The position numbers and the translations under genes were made by a program. Under the pieces are notes generated by a model. It searched no databases. It worked only from the letters and a program-made list of their open reading frames with translations, and was not told where the DNA came from. DNA of 64,000 nt, taken from contig JAOWBW010000222.1 in NCBI GenBank assembly GCA_026119855.1, positions 124,001 to 188,000 of the forward strand, written 5' to 3'. How positions within the stretch are numbered: the stretch's first letter is position 1; each line of letters opens with the position of its first letter. This document shows, piece by piece, positions 23,698 through 35,639 of this stretch. The DNA comes from Campanula takesimana. Its lineage: Eukaryota > Streptophyta > Magnoliopsida > Asterales > Campanulaceae.

Positions 23698-23709
23698 TGG
23701 TATCAGAGC
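23698..23709 (+). other. Primer-binding site of SIRE-B
   Basis: TGGTATCAGAGC, complementary to the 3' end of plant initiator Met-tRNA, which primes minus-strand cDNA. It lies two bases after the terminal remnant, the same spacing as in copies D and F. Confidence 0.95.
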
Positions 23710-23769
23710 AAACACCTTTATAAAACATTTTTCGTTTTTCAAGCTTAACAGCTTGGGTGCCGATTCTAA

Positions 23770-26193
23770 ATGGCAAACTCAAAACCTATGGCAACTGCAA
23801 ACTACACTCACGTTCCGGTCTTTGATGAAGATCATTTTGACGTATGGAAATTCAGCATATTGACTCATCTCAACTCAATTGATGAAAGGCTCCATGACAC
23901 CGTCGTTTATGGACCTTATATTCCGATGAAGGCGAATCCAAATCCACGCACCAACGCTGCTCAACCTACTGTCCTAAAACCAAGGGAAGAATGGACCGAG
24001 GAAGAAATTAGAAGAGTCGCAAATGATGGCAAAGCAAGAAACATTCTTCTAAGCACTCTAAGCACGGCGATGAAACAACAAGTCATGCATTGTGCTACTG
24101 CAAATGAGCTATGGGATGCTATTGAAGAGCATATTGAAGGAGACACCGTTTGCAAGGAGAACAAGAAATACGAAGTTCAAAAGAGATTCAACAATTTCTC
24201 TCAACTCCCCGGTGAAAACTTAAGGCAAACTTATGAACGCTACTGTGAAATTATCAATCTATGTATTTCACTTGGCATGAAGTTTACCAACAAAGATTTG
24301 AATGTAAATTTTCTACAAGCTTTTGGATCAAGATACCTTCATAAATCTAGCGCTCTTGAAGACGCTGGAACTTTAGATGTTTGGACTTTAAGGAACCTAT
24401 ATGCAAATCTCAAAGTTTACGAACTCAAACTCCAACGAATCAGTGAAACTGAAGGAAAGTCAAAATCTATGGCTATGATGGCGCACAGAGAAGCCGCGCC
24501 TACTCCTGCGCCTACACCTGCGCCTGTACAAGATGAGAAAAGCTCCGATCCCAAAATTTCTACTTCTGAGCTATTAGACATGGATGATGAAGACTTCGCT
24601 TTATTTGTGAAGAAATTTCAAAAGTTCAGAAAATTCTCAAGACCCGGCTCAACCAACAAATTTCAAGGATCTACCAGCAAAGCTCCTCAAAAGTTTTCAA
24701 GGAGCAGTGATTCAAAAAGAAAAGAAGATCTTGTTTGTTTTAATTGCAGGAAACCCGGACATTTTGCATCAAGCTGCCCGATCCCCAAATTTGAATATAT
24801 GCAGAAGAAGAGCAGCCATACTCCTAAATTCACTCCCAAGTTCACTCGACACAAGGGAATGGTTGCTGAAGAAGAAGCACCAGCAAATGAGCACAATACT
24901 TGGATTGAAACAGACTCCGATGAGAGCGATGAAGATTCCGATGATGGACTTGTTTGATTGATGGCAAATGATGATGAAGTTGATGCTTATGATTCTGATG
25001 ATGACTTCTCCAAGGATGTTCCCGATATGAATGCCTTGAATAAACCTATCAAGAAATCTGCAGGTTTTCAAGAAGCGAAAAAGAAGAAAGGACCAACCAT
25101 CAGCGAGCTCGTTGAACAAGGATTTCTCACTCCGGCTCAAAACGATGGTGGATTGTTATTCTCACGATGTGATCTTGGAGCAAGGAACAAATTGAGAAAA
25201 GGAGCATACATTAGACCACAGGTTGAACCAACTGCTCCAATCTCCAAAATCAATGATGAAGTGATTGCTGAACAAGAAAAATTGTTCAAAAAGGCTGAAA
25301 AGGTAATTACTAGATTTGATAGTATGAAGGAAGCTTTAGCACTATCATGTGATGAAATTTCCCAGCTTAAGACCGAGAAATCTCTACTTAAATCTGAACT
25401 CACCCTCCTTAAGGAGCAGATAAAGAGCATGACTCCTCTTACCGTTAAAAACACTTTTCTAACAGAACAGAACTCACTTCTTAAAGTTCAAAACGATGAA
25501 TTGGTTGCTCAAATTACTGATCTTAAAAAGATTACAAATGAGTGGTCCAATTCTCGTGTCACTATGGAGAATATATTTGAGTCCCAAAAAGTCAGTGGTG
25601 ATAAAAGTGGCTTGGGATTCTCATCAACTAGTGACAACTTTAAATGTGATGTCTGTGCTGAAAGAGATAGTGAATTTACCAACCAACAAACTCTTGAAAT
25701 TCCCAAGGAAAAACATTCTAATTCAATGGGTAAAGGACATGAAAAAGTCAAGAGACAAACATTCCATTATGTCTACCCAACGAAGCAATTTGGGAAAGCT
25801 AATGGGAAAGATATAGCTACAGATGAACCATCTCCTAGCAAAATCATTCTTGAAAATAGGCGCGCTCCTTCTCCGAGTGCTCATTATGCGCCTAAGAGCC
25901 ACGCGCCTCATCGCCGTGCGCCTCCTAGCCCTATGCGCCCTTCGAGAAAAAGCGCTCCAAAATTTCAAAAGAAAGATTTTGTTAAGTCTAGTTCATCTGA
26001 CCCAAAGAAGAATGCCATCCCCAAGAAAAGTAAAGAGTTTGTGAAAACTCACGTGATTGGTGGCTTTCATCATTGTTCCATTTGTGATTGTTCAGGACAC
26101 AAGGCCGTGGAATGCCTTTTGCGATTCACTCCCAATGCCAAAGGACGTAAAAATCCTAAGGTCAAGCAAGAGTGGGTTGTCAAAAGTTGCTAA
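23770..26193 (+). pseudogene. SIRE-B gag (one nonsense codon)
   Basis: The structural capsid/nucleocapsid protein of the element, about 807 codons. The N-terminal part carries a Copia Gag domain (FDEDHFDVWKFSI near the start, ELWDAIEEHIEGD about 100 residues on). A CCHC knuckle (CFNCRKPGHFASSC, about residue 322) is intact. A long coiled-coil segment follows (EISQLKTEKSLLKSELTLLK), then an Ala/Pro-rich linker and a second CCHC knuckle (CSICDCSGHKAVEC) near the C terminus. The frame is continuous except for a TGA at 24955-24957 where a relative (F) has Cys. The start ATG lies in the conserved leader context GGGTGCCGATTC, shared with the other copies. The TGCGCC word appears in frame as Ala-Pro at about 24500-24530 and 25860-25945. 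Confidence 0.93.
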
Positions 26194-26230
26194 CCCTAGG
26201 ACCCAAAAGGAATAAAGGGGACCTGCTTAA

Positions 26231-29200
26231 ATGTCTATATTTCAGGTTCTTTGTTTCATGGCCGGATCTTCAAAAGCTAGAAATTATGAATGGATTCTCG
26301 ATAGTGGGTGTTCAAGACACATGACTGGAGATGAATCCTTATTAGAAGATGTCCATGAAGAAAGAGGTCCCTCCGTAACATTTGGCGATAATAACAAAGG
26401 TCAAGTTGTAGCATATGGAAAGCTCAAGAAAGACAAAGTGTGCATTGAAAGAGTCTCACTCGTCGAAGGGCTCAAGCACAACTTATTATCCATATCTCAA
26501 TTCTGCGACAAAGGATTAGAATGCCATTTCACTTCAACGCAATGTCTTATCAAGAATGGCAAAACTGGAGCTATCTTACTCACGGGATATCGTAAGACAA
26601 ATATTTATATTATTGATTTTCATAGTATGAACTCTAGTACTAATCTTTGTTTTGTAGCAAAAAGTGTGAACGAAAATAGTTGGCTGTGGCACAAGCGCTT
26701 AAGTCACTTGAACTTCAAGTATCTATCTAAACTCAGCAGGAATAATCTTGTCAAAGGACTTCCCAAAGTTGCTGATCATCATGACAAAAAGTACGCCGCA
26801 TGTCAACTTGGCAAACAACCGAAGCAGTCATTTTCAAGCAAGTCAAATCCTTCAACTACAAGATGTTTGCAACTGCTTCACATTGATCTATTTGGACCAG
26901 TTTCCACCGCAAGCATTCGTAGAAACAAGTATACTCTAGTTGTGGTGGATGATTATTCAAGATTTACATGGGTAGAGATGATGATTACAAAAGATGATTG
27001 TTATGATATTCTCACTACCTTATTTCGACTGCTCCAAACCTAAAAAGAAGATGACATCGTTAGTGTTCGATCCGACAATGGAACAGAATTCAAAAATAAC
27101 GGTGTTGCTCGATATTGTGAAGATCATGGGATAGATCACAACTTTTCAACCGCCGGAGTTCCTCAACAAAATGGCGTCGTTGAACGAAAGAATAGAACGT
27201 TGATTGAAGCGGGAAAGACGATGATAGCTGAAGCTAAATTGCCTAAGTACTTTTGGGAAGAAGCTATCAACACTGCATGTTTTACTCAAAATCGTTCCCT
27301 CATCAACAAACTTCACAACAAGACTCCGTATGAACTTTGGCGTGGTAGAACTCCCAACATTGCATTCTTCAAGATCTTTGGTTGCAAATGCTATATCCTC
27401 TACAACGGAAACGAACATAGAGGTAAATTCGATGCCAAAGCCGACGAAGGTATTTTTGTTGGGTATGCCAAACACTCTAAAGCTTTTCGTGTTTTCAATA
27501 GAACTACATTAGTGATAGTTGAATCTGTACATGTTACTTTTGATGAACATTCTCTCCTTGAGCCACATTTGGCTCCAAATGTTGCTGATGATTCTATTGA
27601 GTTAAATGATACAGGTGCTCCTATTTACGTTGCGCCCACTCAAGGTCAGAATCTATCAACACAAGGAAATCCATCTACATCAAATGCGCCTAATTCAATG
27701 TATTATGCGCCTGGTGAATCCTCTATTGCGCCTCACTCAAATGATGCGCCTCATGATTCCTCTTACGCGCCTATTTCTACTGCTGCATCTGGTGTAAACC
27801 CAAATTTCAATTCTGAGCCAGTTCAACCCCCAAATTTCAATGACTTTGAATCTGGTGAAGAGGTACCAATTGAAGATCTTCAAGTTTCTACGACTCAACC
27901 TAACTTACCTCCTGAAATTCGTGAAGTTAGAGGTCACCCAATTGCTAATATCATCGGTGATTTACAAGTTGGTGTTCGTACAAGGAGAGCTACAAACTTT
28001 GATGCTTACACTGCTTTTATCTCTCAAATTGAACCGAAGAAGGCTGATGAAGCGCTCCAAGATCCTAATTGGGTTATTGCAATGCAAGAAGAACTCAATC
28101 AATTTGAACGATGTAAGGTTTGGACTCTTGTTCCAAGACCAAATGATCAAGGAGTGATTGGTACGAAATGGGTGTTCAGGAACAAGATGGATGAGAATGG
28201 AACCATCACGAGAAACAAAGCAAGATTGGTTGCACAAGGCTATAGGCAAGAAGAAGGAATTGATTACGATGAAACTTTTGCGCCCGTAGCAAGACTTGAA
28301 GCTATCAGATTATTTCTAGCTTACGCCGCTCACAAGAACTTCAAGTTATATCAAATGGATGTGAAGAGCGCGTTTCTAAATGGTGAACTCCAAGAACAAG
28401 TCTATGTTGCTCAACCACCTGGGTTTGAAGATTCACAATTTCCAAATCATGTGTACAAACTCCAGAAAGCTTTGTATGGACTCAAACAAGCACCAAGAGC
28501 ATGGTATGATACACTATCCAAGTTTCTCATCGAAAAAGGCTTCACTCGCGGTAAAATCGATACAACTCTTTTCATTGCCAAACATAATGGTCATAAATTA
28601 CTTGTTCAAATTTATGTTGATGATATTATATTTGGTTCTACTAATGAATTGTTGTGCAAGCGTTTTGAGAAACTAATGAAGAGCAAGTTTGAAATGAGCA
28701 TGATGGGAGAACTCACATTCTTCCTCGGGCTTCAAATCAAGCAATTGAGTGAAGGCATTTTTATCAACCAATCCAAATACACAAAGGACTTAATCAAGAA
28801 GTTTGGACTTGAGAACGCTAAATCATACGATACTCCAATGGCCACCGGCAACAAACTCGACAAAGATCTAAAAGGTAAACGTGTTGATCAAACGCTCTAT
28901 CGAGGTATGATTGGCTCACTCCTTTATCTTACTGCTAGCAGGCCCGATATTATGTTTAGTGTTTGTGTTTGTGCTCGTTATCAATCCGACCCTAGAGAAG
29001 CACACTTAATTGCTGTGAAACGTATTATAAGATATCTCTCTGGCACTGTTAACCTTGGACTTTGGTACACCAAAGATTCGAACTTTAAACTTGTAGGTTA
29101 CTCAGATGCGGATTATGCAGCGTGCACAATTGATAGGAAAAGCACAAGTGGCACTTGTCATTTCCTCGGATATAGACTTGTGTCATGGGCGAGTAAGAAA

Positions 29201-29553
29201 CAAGCTTCAGTATCTGTCTCAACAACCGAAGCCGTATCGCTGCGGGAAGTTGTTGTTGTCAAATACTCTGGATGAAGCAGCAATTGGTGGACTATGATAT
29301 CATCGAAGAAAATTGTCCCATCTACTGCGAAAATACATCAACAATTGCGGTTTCTGAAAATCCTGTCATGCACTCAAAGACCAAGCACATCGACATCAAA
29401 TATCACTTCTTCAAAGACCACGTGGAAAAAGGCAATATTCATTTGGAACACGTGGGAACCGACTATCAAATCGCCGACATTCTAACTAAAGCACTTGACG
29501 CGAAACGGTTCATGTTTTTGAGAGGTGAAATGGGTATGCTTGAACTCAACTAA
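26231..29553 (+). pseudogene. SIRE-B pol: protease, integrase, RT, RNase H (damaged)
   Basis: The replication polyprotein, in a different frame from gag and starting 37 bp after the gag stop. Visible in order: protease active site DSG (in WILDSGCSRHMTGD); integrase zinc domain (HKRLSHL..., second pair reduced to YAACQ, so one Cys is lost); integrase core with Asp in HIDLFGP, Asp in RSDNGTEF and Glu in NGVVERKNRT; RT with FAPVARLEAIR, QMDVKSAFLNG, YGLKQAPRAWY and the catalytic YVDD (QIYVDDIIFGS); RNase H with GYSDADYA, DRKSTSG and a TKHIDIKYHF C-terminal block. Damage: TAA at 27041-27043 inside integrase, and a small deletion (about 4 nt) near 29240 that shifts the frame in RNase H, restored from 29272 onward in another frame. 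Confidence 0.93.
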
Positions 29554-30474
29554 ATTCAATATAGTTTTGTCAATACTAATGATTTTATGTTGTGTTGAGT
29601 TATGAGTATATTAGGTACAAATGATTAAATCAATTTTTCAAAAGTTTCAAGGAAATTATGCGCCATCTATGCGCCTTACTAACTGCGCGCCCATCTCTCG
29701 TTTTCTGCGCGCACAATATCTGCGCGCCTATCAATTCATGCGCGCGCTCAACCATCTTTGCGCGCCTTGATGTGTAATGCGCCTTGATGAATAATGCGCC
29801 TAGATGAGTATGCGCCTTGCTGAAGTAATGCGCCTCTTCATGCGCGCATTAACTATTGCGGCTCAATCATTTCTCAAAATTCAATTTCAATGATTGAACG
29901 TAATAAATACACAAGTACCAGGTATGTTCATTCTGTTCATTTATTATAGGAATCTATGTCTTTTGACATTCCTTTAATTGTTCAAGGGTACTTGTGCAAT
30001 TAAAATTTTTCCCTCGTTTTACGCTTTTCGAAAAATTTTATTTTCTGGGATATATTTCTTGCACCCCAAACTTACACCAAAAAAGATGTTTTTGGTGTTT
30101 GTGCAAAAATTAGTCAAAATTGCTCATACACTTAAAGGGAAAGTGGAGCAGTTTTTCAAAAACCTAAATGTCACATCATGACACTTTGTGTCATTCAGCA
30201 TTTAATGCACCTATCATGATGAGCCGCCATTTCAAATCCCTCATAAATGCCATCCCTTCAACTTCTCATCTTTTTAAATTTTTGACTGTGTTTTTGCTTT
30301 ATCAGTGCAAATTTTAAACCTAAACCTATAAAAACACATCATCACCTTCCTTTCTTCTCACCTACTCTATTTCTCTCTCTCTCCCCGTCTCACTCCCTCT
30401 CTCTCCCAGACTCGCCTCTTTCTCTTCATCTTCTCCATTCTTCTTCTTCATTTTCTTCACATATATATAAGTTT
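29554..30474 (+). promoter_or_regulatory. SIRE-B pol-env spacer with internal promoter and TGCGC array
   Basis: 29650-29860 contains about twelve TGCGC words (mostly TGCGCC or TGCGCGC) in roughly 200 bp. Further on lie a TATA box TATAAAAA (30327-30334) and a CT-rich leader before the env-like ATG at 30475. This layout suggests a separate transcript for the 3' gene. SIRE-A has the same upstream layout at 20880-21007. Confidence 0.65.
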
Positions 30475-32602
30475 ATGGGTCCTAAGAAAGCATCAACATC
30501 TACACAAGACGATATGGTATGAATTCTCAACCTTTAAACCCCTTATATTTCTGAATTTTTTCTCTTTTTTCGTCATTTTTCAGTGATTGTTTCGTTTTTA
30601 CTAAACCCGGATTCATTTTCTTTGATTTCTCTTGATTCGATGATCCGTTTTCTATATCGTTTGTTGGGTTGTGTTCTATTCTTGATTTCGAATCTTTTAA
30701 AACCAACATTTTAACGATCAATGCTCTGTTTGTTACAAATCTGAGCTTTTGTTTTCAAAATTTTTCAAAATTTTCGGGCATTCTTTTGATCATTGTGCTT
30801 TCATTATTGATTTGTTCTTATTTTTGTTTGCATATTTAGATTCCTTGTCGTCATGCGGTCATTTTGATATATTATTTGTCTAGTTTGGTGAAGTTTCATG
30901 ATTTTCGTGTTCTTGGTGTTCTTCGAGCATTCAAGGGTCGTTCTTCGTGTTCTTCGTCATTTATGCATGTTTTGGTCTCTAAAAATTTTCTAACTTGTTT
31001 TCGAAAATTTGAACTTTTTGATTTTCATTTCTTTCATTTGAATGCTTGTTGTTTGTTTTTCTTACTAAGTAAAAATTTTCACGTCATGCGCCTATGTACT
31101 TCTTTATGCGCCTATTTTTTATGCGCCTGAATGATTTATGCGCCTCTACTTGTATATGCGCTTAAATCATTCTGCGCCTAAAAACCTTATGCGCCTAACT
31201 TCGTACTTAGTCAAATTTCGTTGTTTTAATTTTTCCTTAGTATTCACATAGAACCATATTATGCGCCTTGTAACTCTATGCGCCTTCAATATTTTATGCG
31301 CCTAATTCAATCATGCGCCTTGATTCTCTATAATTTTGTGCGCCTGTTTCAATTATGCGCCTATATATTTCATGCGCCAATGTTACTTTGATCATTTTAT
31401 GTTTCTATGCGCCTATATCACTTCTAACACCAATCATTGTTTTTCAGGACCAACAAGTGCTAAAGTTAGAGCGCATGAAAGGCGCCGGATCAAGCGCAGA
31501 TATTGAGAAAGGGCCCTCTGTTTCCGCGCCTTCCCAGCGCGCTCCTTCTCAACGCGCCCCCACTCCTCGTGCGCCCTCATTCAAATTTCAACCTTCCAAT
31601 ATGTCAAGGGTACAACTCCTCTCTGATTTCTTCGGCGATGACATTTCAGACATTGAGGAACCCGTTCAGGGGGAGCAAGAGACCATCCCTCAGCGCACTC
31701 CTTCTCCAGTTGCGCCTCCACCTGGACCAGATCCGATCTCAACAGAAACTTTTGATGTTGAAACAGTTGTTGTTGAAACTGTTGAAATTGAAACTGAAGA
31801 TGAATTTGAGTCTCCTACTCATTCACCTCCTCCTGCGCCTCTATCTCCTTCTGCGCCCCTTCAAGATGATGCGCCCCTTCAAGATGATGCGCCACTCTCT
31901 ACCCCTGCGCCTCCTCCGTCTGCTCCTGATTTGAGCGAGGTACTTTCCATTCTTCATTCTTTACAGCAGGGGCAAGCCAATTTAGAGCAAGGACAGGCGC
32001 ATATAAAGTCTCAATTTGAGCTTCTTACATCCTTACTCACTGATCAATCTGAAGAGATTGCTGCCATTAAGGGGGAGATGAACTCTCTCAAGGCCAAACT
32101 TTCTGCTCCTTCTCCTCCTCCGGCGCAGACTCAGGTTCAAGCTCATACTGACCAGGCGCAAACCACCGCTTCTGCGCCTACGTTCATACCTCAATCTGCT
32201 GCGTCTCAATCAAATATGAATGTGCTTGTATCTAAGTTGGATGTCCTGAAAGAGTTGGTCGTCACTCATTTCACTGCTGCTCACTCAAGCTCTGACAGAC
32301 GCGCTGAACATATTTCTTCAGATATTATCACGGCTCAAAATGCCATTGAAGCTCACATTCAAATCTTGGAAGAAAACATTTCACAGCAGCAGCAGATCAC
32401 TCAGCGTTCCATTGATGAATACCAAAACATCAATGTGAATCACTTGAGTTATATTAGAGACGGTATTACTGCTACTCACTCCAGTGTCACGGACACTCAA
32501 GGGTTAGCGAACCGTAGTCATCAGCTCGCAAAGCAAATTCAGCGTTCTGTTTCAGAGATCGTTGAAGGATTGAAGGAAGATGATGCGCCTCCCAACCCTT
32601 AG
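30475..32602 (+). CDS. SIRE-B env-like gene, spliced, lacking the globular domain
   Basis: Exon 1 is 30475-30516 (14 codons, Lys/Ser/Thr-rich), the intron 30517-31447 (donor GTATGA and acceptor TTTTCAG, the same donor context ATGGTATGA as SIRE-A), and exon 2 31448-32602, giving 398 residues. Exon 2 goes straight into Ser/Ala/Pro-rich sequence (repeated APS and QRAP units), then an acidic block, then a long helical coiled-coil region (QGQANLEQGQAHIK and AIEAHIQILEENISQQQQ). The globular domain of about 310 residues present in SIRE-A is absent, so this is probably a deletion form, though the frame is open throughout. The intron carries about fifteen TGCGCCT words. Function unknown. Confidence 0.75.
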
Positions 32603-33127
32603 CTTCTATTATTTTTGTTTGTAAATTTTTAGAACCTTTTGTAATAGAACAATCTCTTTTGTGATAGTGATTTTGTGCTTACTTGTTTTAGCACCTTTTG
32701 TTTTTGTTCTATTCAAAACTTGTAACTTGTAACTCTTACACCCCAAGTTTTAATGAGAACAATGCATCACTTATTATCAAACCTTGTTCACTCAAACTCC
32801 TTGTTTGTAGAACAATGAATATTGTTTAAATCCATATGCATCATATTGAATTGTTTCATACTTTCATGCATTAAGTTTAAACTTGGTTTAAACACATTTC
32901 AAAACTAAAAATCATATATCATCTTGAATGTGTTAAACTGTTGTTTCTATCTTTCCATATGTAACTCTTTATTCTTATTGGAATAGATTAGGAATCTATA
33001 TTTTGGACCAGTGTGTACATTAACTTGAGACATGAATTACCAATTTCATTCATTTGGACATGTTTTTATCAAGTATAATGTTTGTCCTTGATATAGTAGG
33101 TAATGACATCAATCAAATAGGGGAGAT
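32603..33127 (+). other. SIRE-B 3' UTR and polypurine tract
   Basis: Non-coding sequence ending in the plus-strand primer CAAATAGGGGAGAT immediately before the 3' LTR. SIRE-A has the same tract (AAATAGGGGGAGAT) at 35626-35639. Confidence 0.85.
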
Positions 33128-34583
33128 TGTTGGGTATGCCCACACATATCTCAGTTTTTATGTAATAGGACTTATTAGATTTGATTGATCCATCACCTAA
33201 GTTTTATTTCATGGACTTTAGACCCACATGTAAAAAGTATTTATACTTCATTTTTTAGGTTGTCCATTGTTATAGAATAGGCTTAGAAATAGGGCAAGAA
33301 GATCAAGTTTCAAGAAAAATCACTCAGTGAGTTTGAGCCACGCTTATGCGCCTCCTGCGCCACGCGCCATGCGCCTCTTCACTCGCGCCTTGCGCCATTT
33401 AGAGCGCGCGCATAAGGATTTCTTCATAAGCTTACGCGCCTCTGCGCCCCTTGTTTTAAGCGCACGCTTACTGTGCGCCTATTGGCTAAATGCGCCTCTT
33501 GGCTCAAACGCGCCTCAAAGTATTTTTTCAACACACAGTGATTTATTGAAGACTCGAAGACTTGAAGAGAATTCAAATTACGCCAATGATCCAACGGTGG
33601 TTAAAAGATGCATATGCGCCTAATCTGTTGACACGCGTCCATAACGGTCACTTTTATGTTGAGTGTCAAAATGGCCATAATATATGCATGCTCCAATCAA
33701 CAAGCGACAGCTCATCTTATCCACAAGGATTTCCAACGGCTAGTTTTTTGAAGTTCACTATAAATACCCCATAACTTCAACATTTTGAAGTTGCTGAGTT
33801 TTGCTAAGAATTTCAAGATTTTCTCTCTCAAAGCATTTGTTGAAGATTTGAAGATTGCCTTCGTTTTTCCAGATTTCTCAAGAACATCTTCATACCTTCA
33901 TCCTTAGCCCAGATCTTCAAAGCCTTAACACTTTAGTTTCTTGTGCTCTCCATCTCAAAGATCTAAAGAGCCTTGATACTAAGAACACACACGCACCTCT
34001 TTAAGATTAATCATTTAGATTCATCTTTTAGAGATACACCGGTTATTGTTTTGGATTTGTTCTTTCATAGTAATAGATCTTGAGTTAGTGTATAAGCTCA
34101 AACATTGTAATTTGTAACACTCACTCATTATATAAGATCTCGATTAGAAATCCAAGACTAACCATCTTGGTAGAGGACGTAGATCTTTCATTGATCGAAC
34201 CTCTCCAAATAGCTTGTGTTATTATCTTGTCATTTCTTTCAAGTTATTATTTTCACTCACTATTTGCTTGTTTACTCATTGTAGATTGATTGAACTGAAT
34301 TGTGTTGTGTTGTTATATCATTTGCCTTAGTTCCTTATTTCACTCACTTTGAGCCAAAATACTTAGTGTGTGTGTTGCGCTCCCTTTATCACTTTGCGCC
34401 TATTTTCATTACTAAATTCCGCTGTGCATTTCACTCACTCACTTAGGCGCATTTCATAACGCTTACTTGATAAAGTGCGCATTCGCAATTGAGTTTTTCA
34501 AGGGTACGAAAAGAATATTAAAACAGCTATTCACCCCCCCCTCTAGCTATTTTTCATACCCTTGTTGCCCTTTGGGACCAACA
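33128..34583 (+). repeat. SIRE-B 3' LTR
   Basis: 1456 bp, TGTTGG...CCAACA. A TATA box TATAAAT lies at 33759-33765, preceded by TTCCAACGGCTAG. TGCGCC-type words cluster at about 33346-33615 (U3) and 34375-34490 (U5). The U5 end has the conserved TTCCGCTGTGCATTTCAC block (about 34418) and a C run before CTCTAGC. The 3' terminus is flanked by the AAGGG duplication. Confidence 0.93.
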
Positions 34584-35249
34584 AAGGGGGAGAGTGTTGT
34601 GATAACAAAAGCTGTTAAGGACATCATGCAAGGAACAACTAGCAGCTCTACCGCACCTCCTGCCGCAGATCCTGCTCTCACTTATGCCGCACTCAGAGAA
34701 GCCCTTCATAAGCAAACTAATTACATCAGTACCAGTGTTGTCAATGGTGTTGAAGGTGCGAGCAAAGAATTGTCAAAGGCTATGAATTCTGATAAACTTA
34801 AAGTCAAGGATGAGCTGGGAAAGGAGCTGAAGAAATTGAAATCCTCTCTAAAAGAGGAAATTATGGTTCAAACAAATACCGCACTTCTTACGGTTGCTGA
34901 AAAGTTTACTCCCAAGATTGCCGCGATGACTGAAGCGATGAAGGTTCAAACCAACCGTATTGAGATCAACAACGTCAGAATTGAAGGACAATCTACCAAG
35001 ATTGACCTCCTATCCAACCGCATCAATACGGTAATGAACAGGCTAAATCGACAAGGCGTGATTCAAGCCGCGCAGGAAGCTTTTCAAACTCCTGAAGCAA
35101 GTCACGGAAATGTTCAAGCTCACGGTGAAGAGGAAGAAGAAGATGGAATCACTGCTCCAGTCATGATTCCTGGATTGAATATCCCAGCTTACCGCTTTCC
35201 TCTTGCCGCAAAATTCATTGAAGACATCATTGATGTTGACCGCATTTGA

Positions 35250-35639
35250 TCTGACCGCATGTGGTCATGAAAATTTGATGTTTAAAACAATCTTACTTAT
35301 ATTCTGGGTTTGTAACTTAAAACAACATTTCTATTTTGTGATCCTTATACTCCTATGCTTTAATGTTTATCATTTGGAGTATGTTTATTGTGTTTGATGC
35401 ATCTCTATCCTTCTTTGATTACTCATCTTGAAATGCTTCAAATAATATTTCTATCTTCTAGGATTAGTATTTTTTTATCTTTTTAGGATGATAGAAATCT
35501 ATGACATTGGCTTAGAGTGTGCATTGACTTGGGACATGATATTTAATAAAATATTTATTCTTGAAAACATGTTTTTACCAAGTACAATGAATTAGCCTTT
35601 GTTATAGTAGGTAATGGTCTCAATCAAATAGGGGGAGAT
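35250..35639 (+). other. SIRE-A 3' UTR and polypurine tract
   Basis: No gene. It ends in AAATAGGGGGAGAT directly before the TGTTGG of the 3' LTR and is similar in layout to the SIRE-B 3' UTR. Confidence 0.85.

Larger units (their letters stand above)
23675..34583 (+). mobile_element. SIRE-B, nearly complete Copia/SIRE element lacking its 5' LTR (TGCGCC motif)
   Basis: Inserted in the env-like gene of SIRE-A with the target duplication AAGGG (23670-23674 and 34584-34588). Order: a 21-bp terminal remnant, primer site, gag, pol (protease, integrase, RT, RNase H), spacer, env-like promoter and gene, polypurine tract, 3' LTR. Integrase before RT makes it Copia; the Met-tRNA primer site, LTR of about 1.45 kb, large gag and env-like gene place it in SIRE/Maximus. 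The 5' LTR is replaced by an exact inverted copy of the final 21 bp of the 3' LTR, so it has no upstream promoter. Confidence 0.92.
21008..35249 (+). pseudogene. SIRE-A env-like gene, spliced, split by SIRE-B
   Basis: The third gene of SIRE-type Copia elements, encoded after pol. Its role is unproven; it is often compared to a retroviral envelope. Exon 1 is 21008-21109 (34 codons), the intron 21110-21772 (GT-AG), and exon 2 starts at 21773. About 310 residues of globular sequence follow (for example FDQEFHLPAFVDEFF and HTQWMISAAIYLGKRLDW), then a Pro/Ala-rich and acidic stretch and a coiled-coil tail. I see no membrane segment or signal peptide. Damage: a frameshift at about 22960-23000, a TAG at 23151-23153, and the 10.9-kb SIRE-B insertion at 23674/34584, with the 5-bp duplication AAGGG after which the tail (34589-35249) continues in the same frame. 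A TATA-like TTCTTATACTCC lies at about 20892 with a CT-rich leader before the ATG. Confidence 0.8.

Noticed and set aside
24769..25140. Antisense open frame over SIRE-B gag
   Set aside because: Mirror of gag codons; no independent support.
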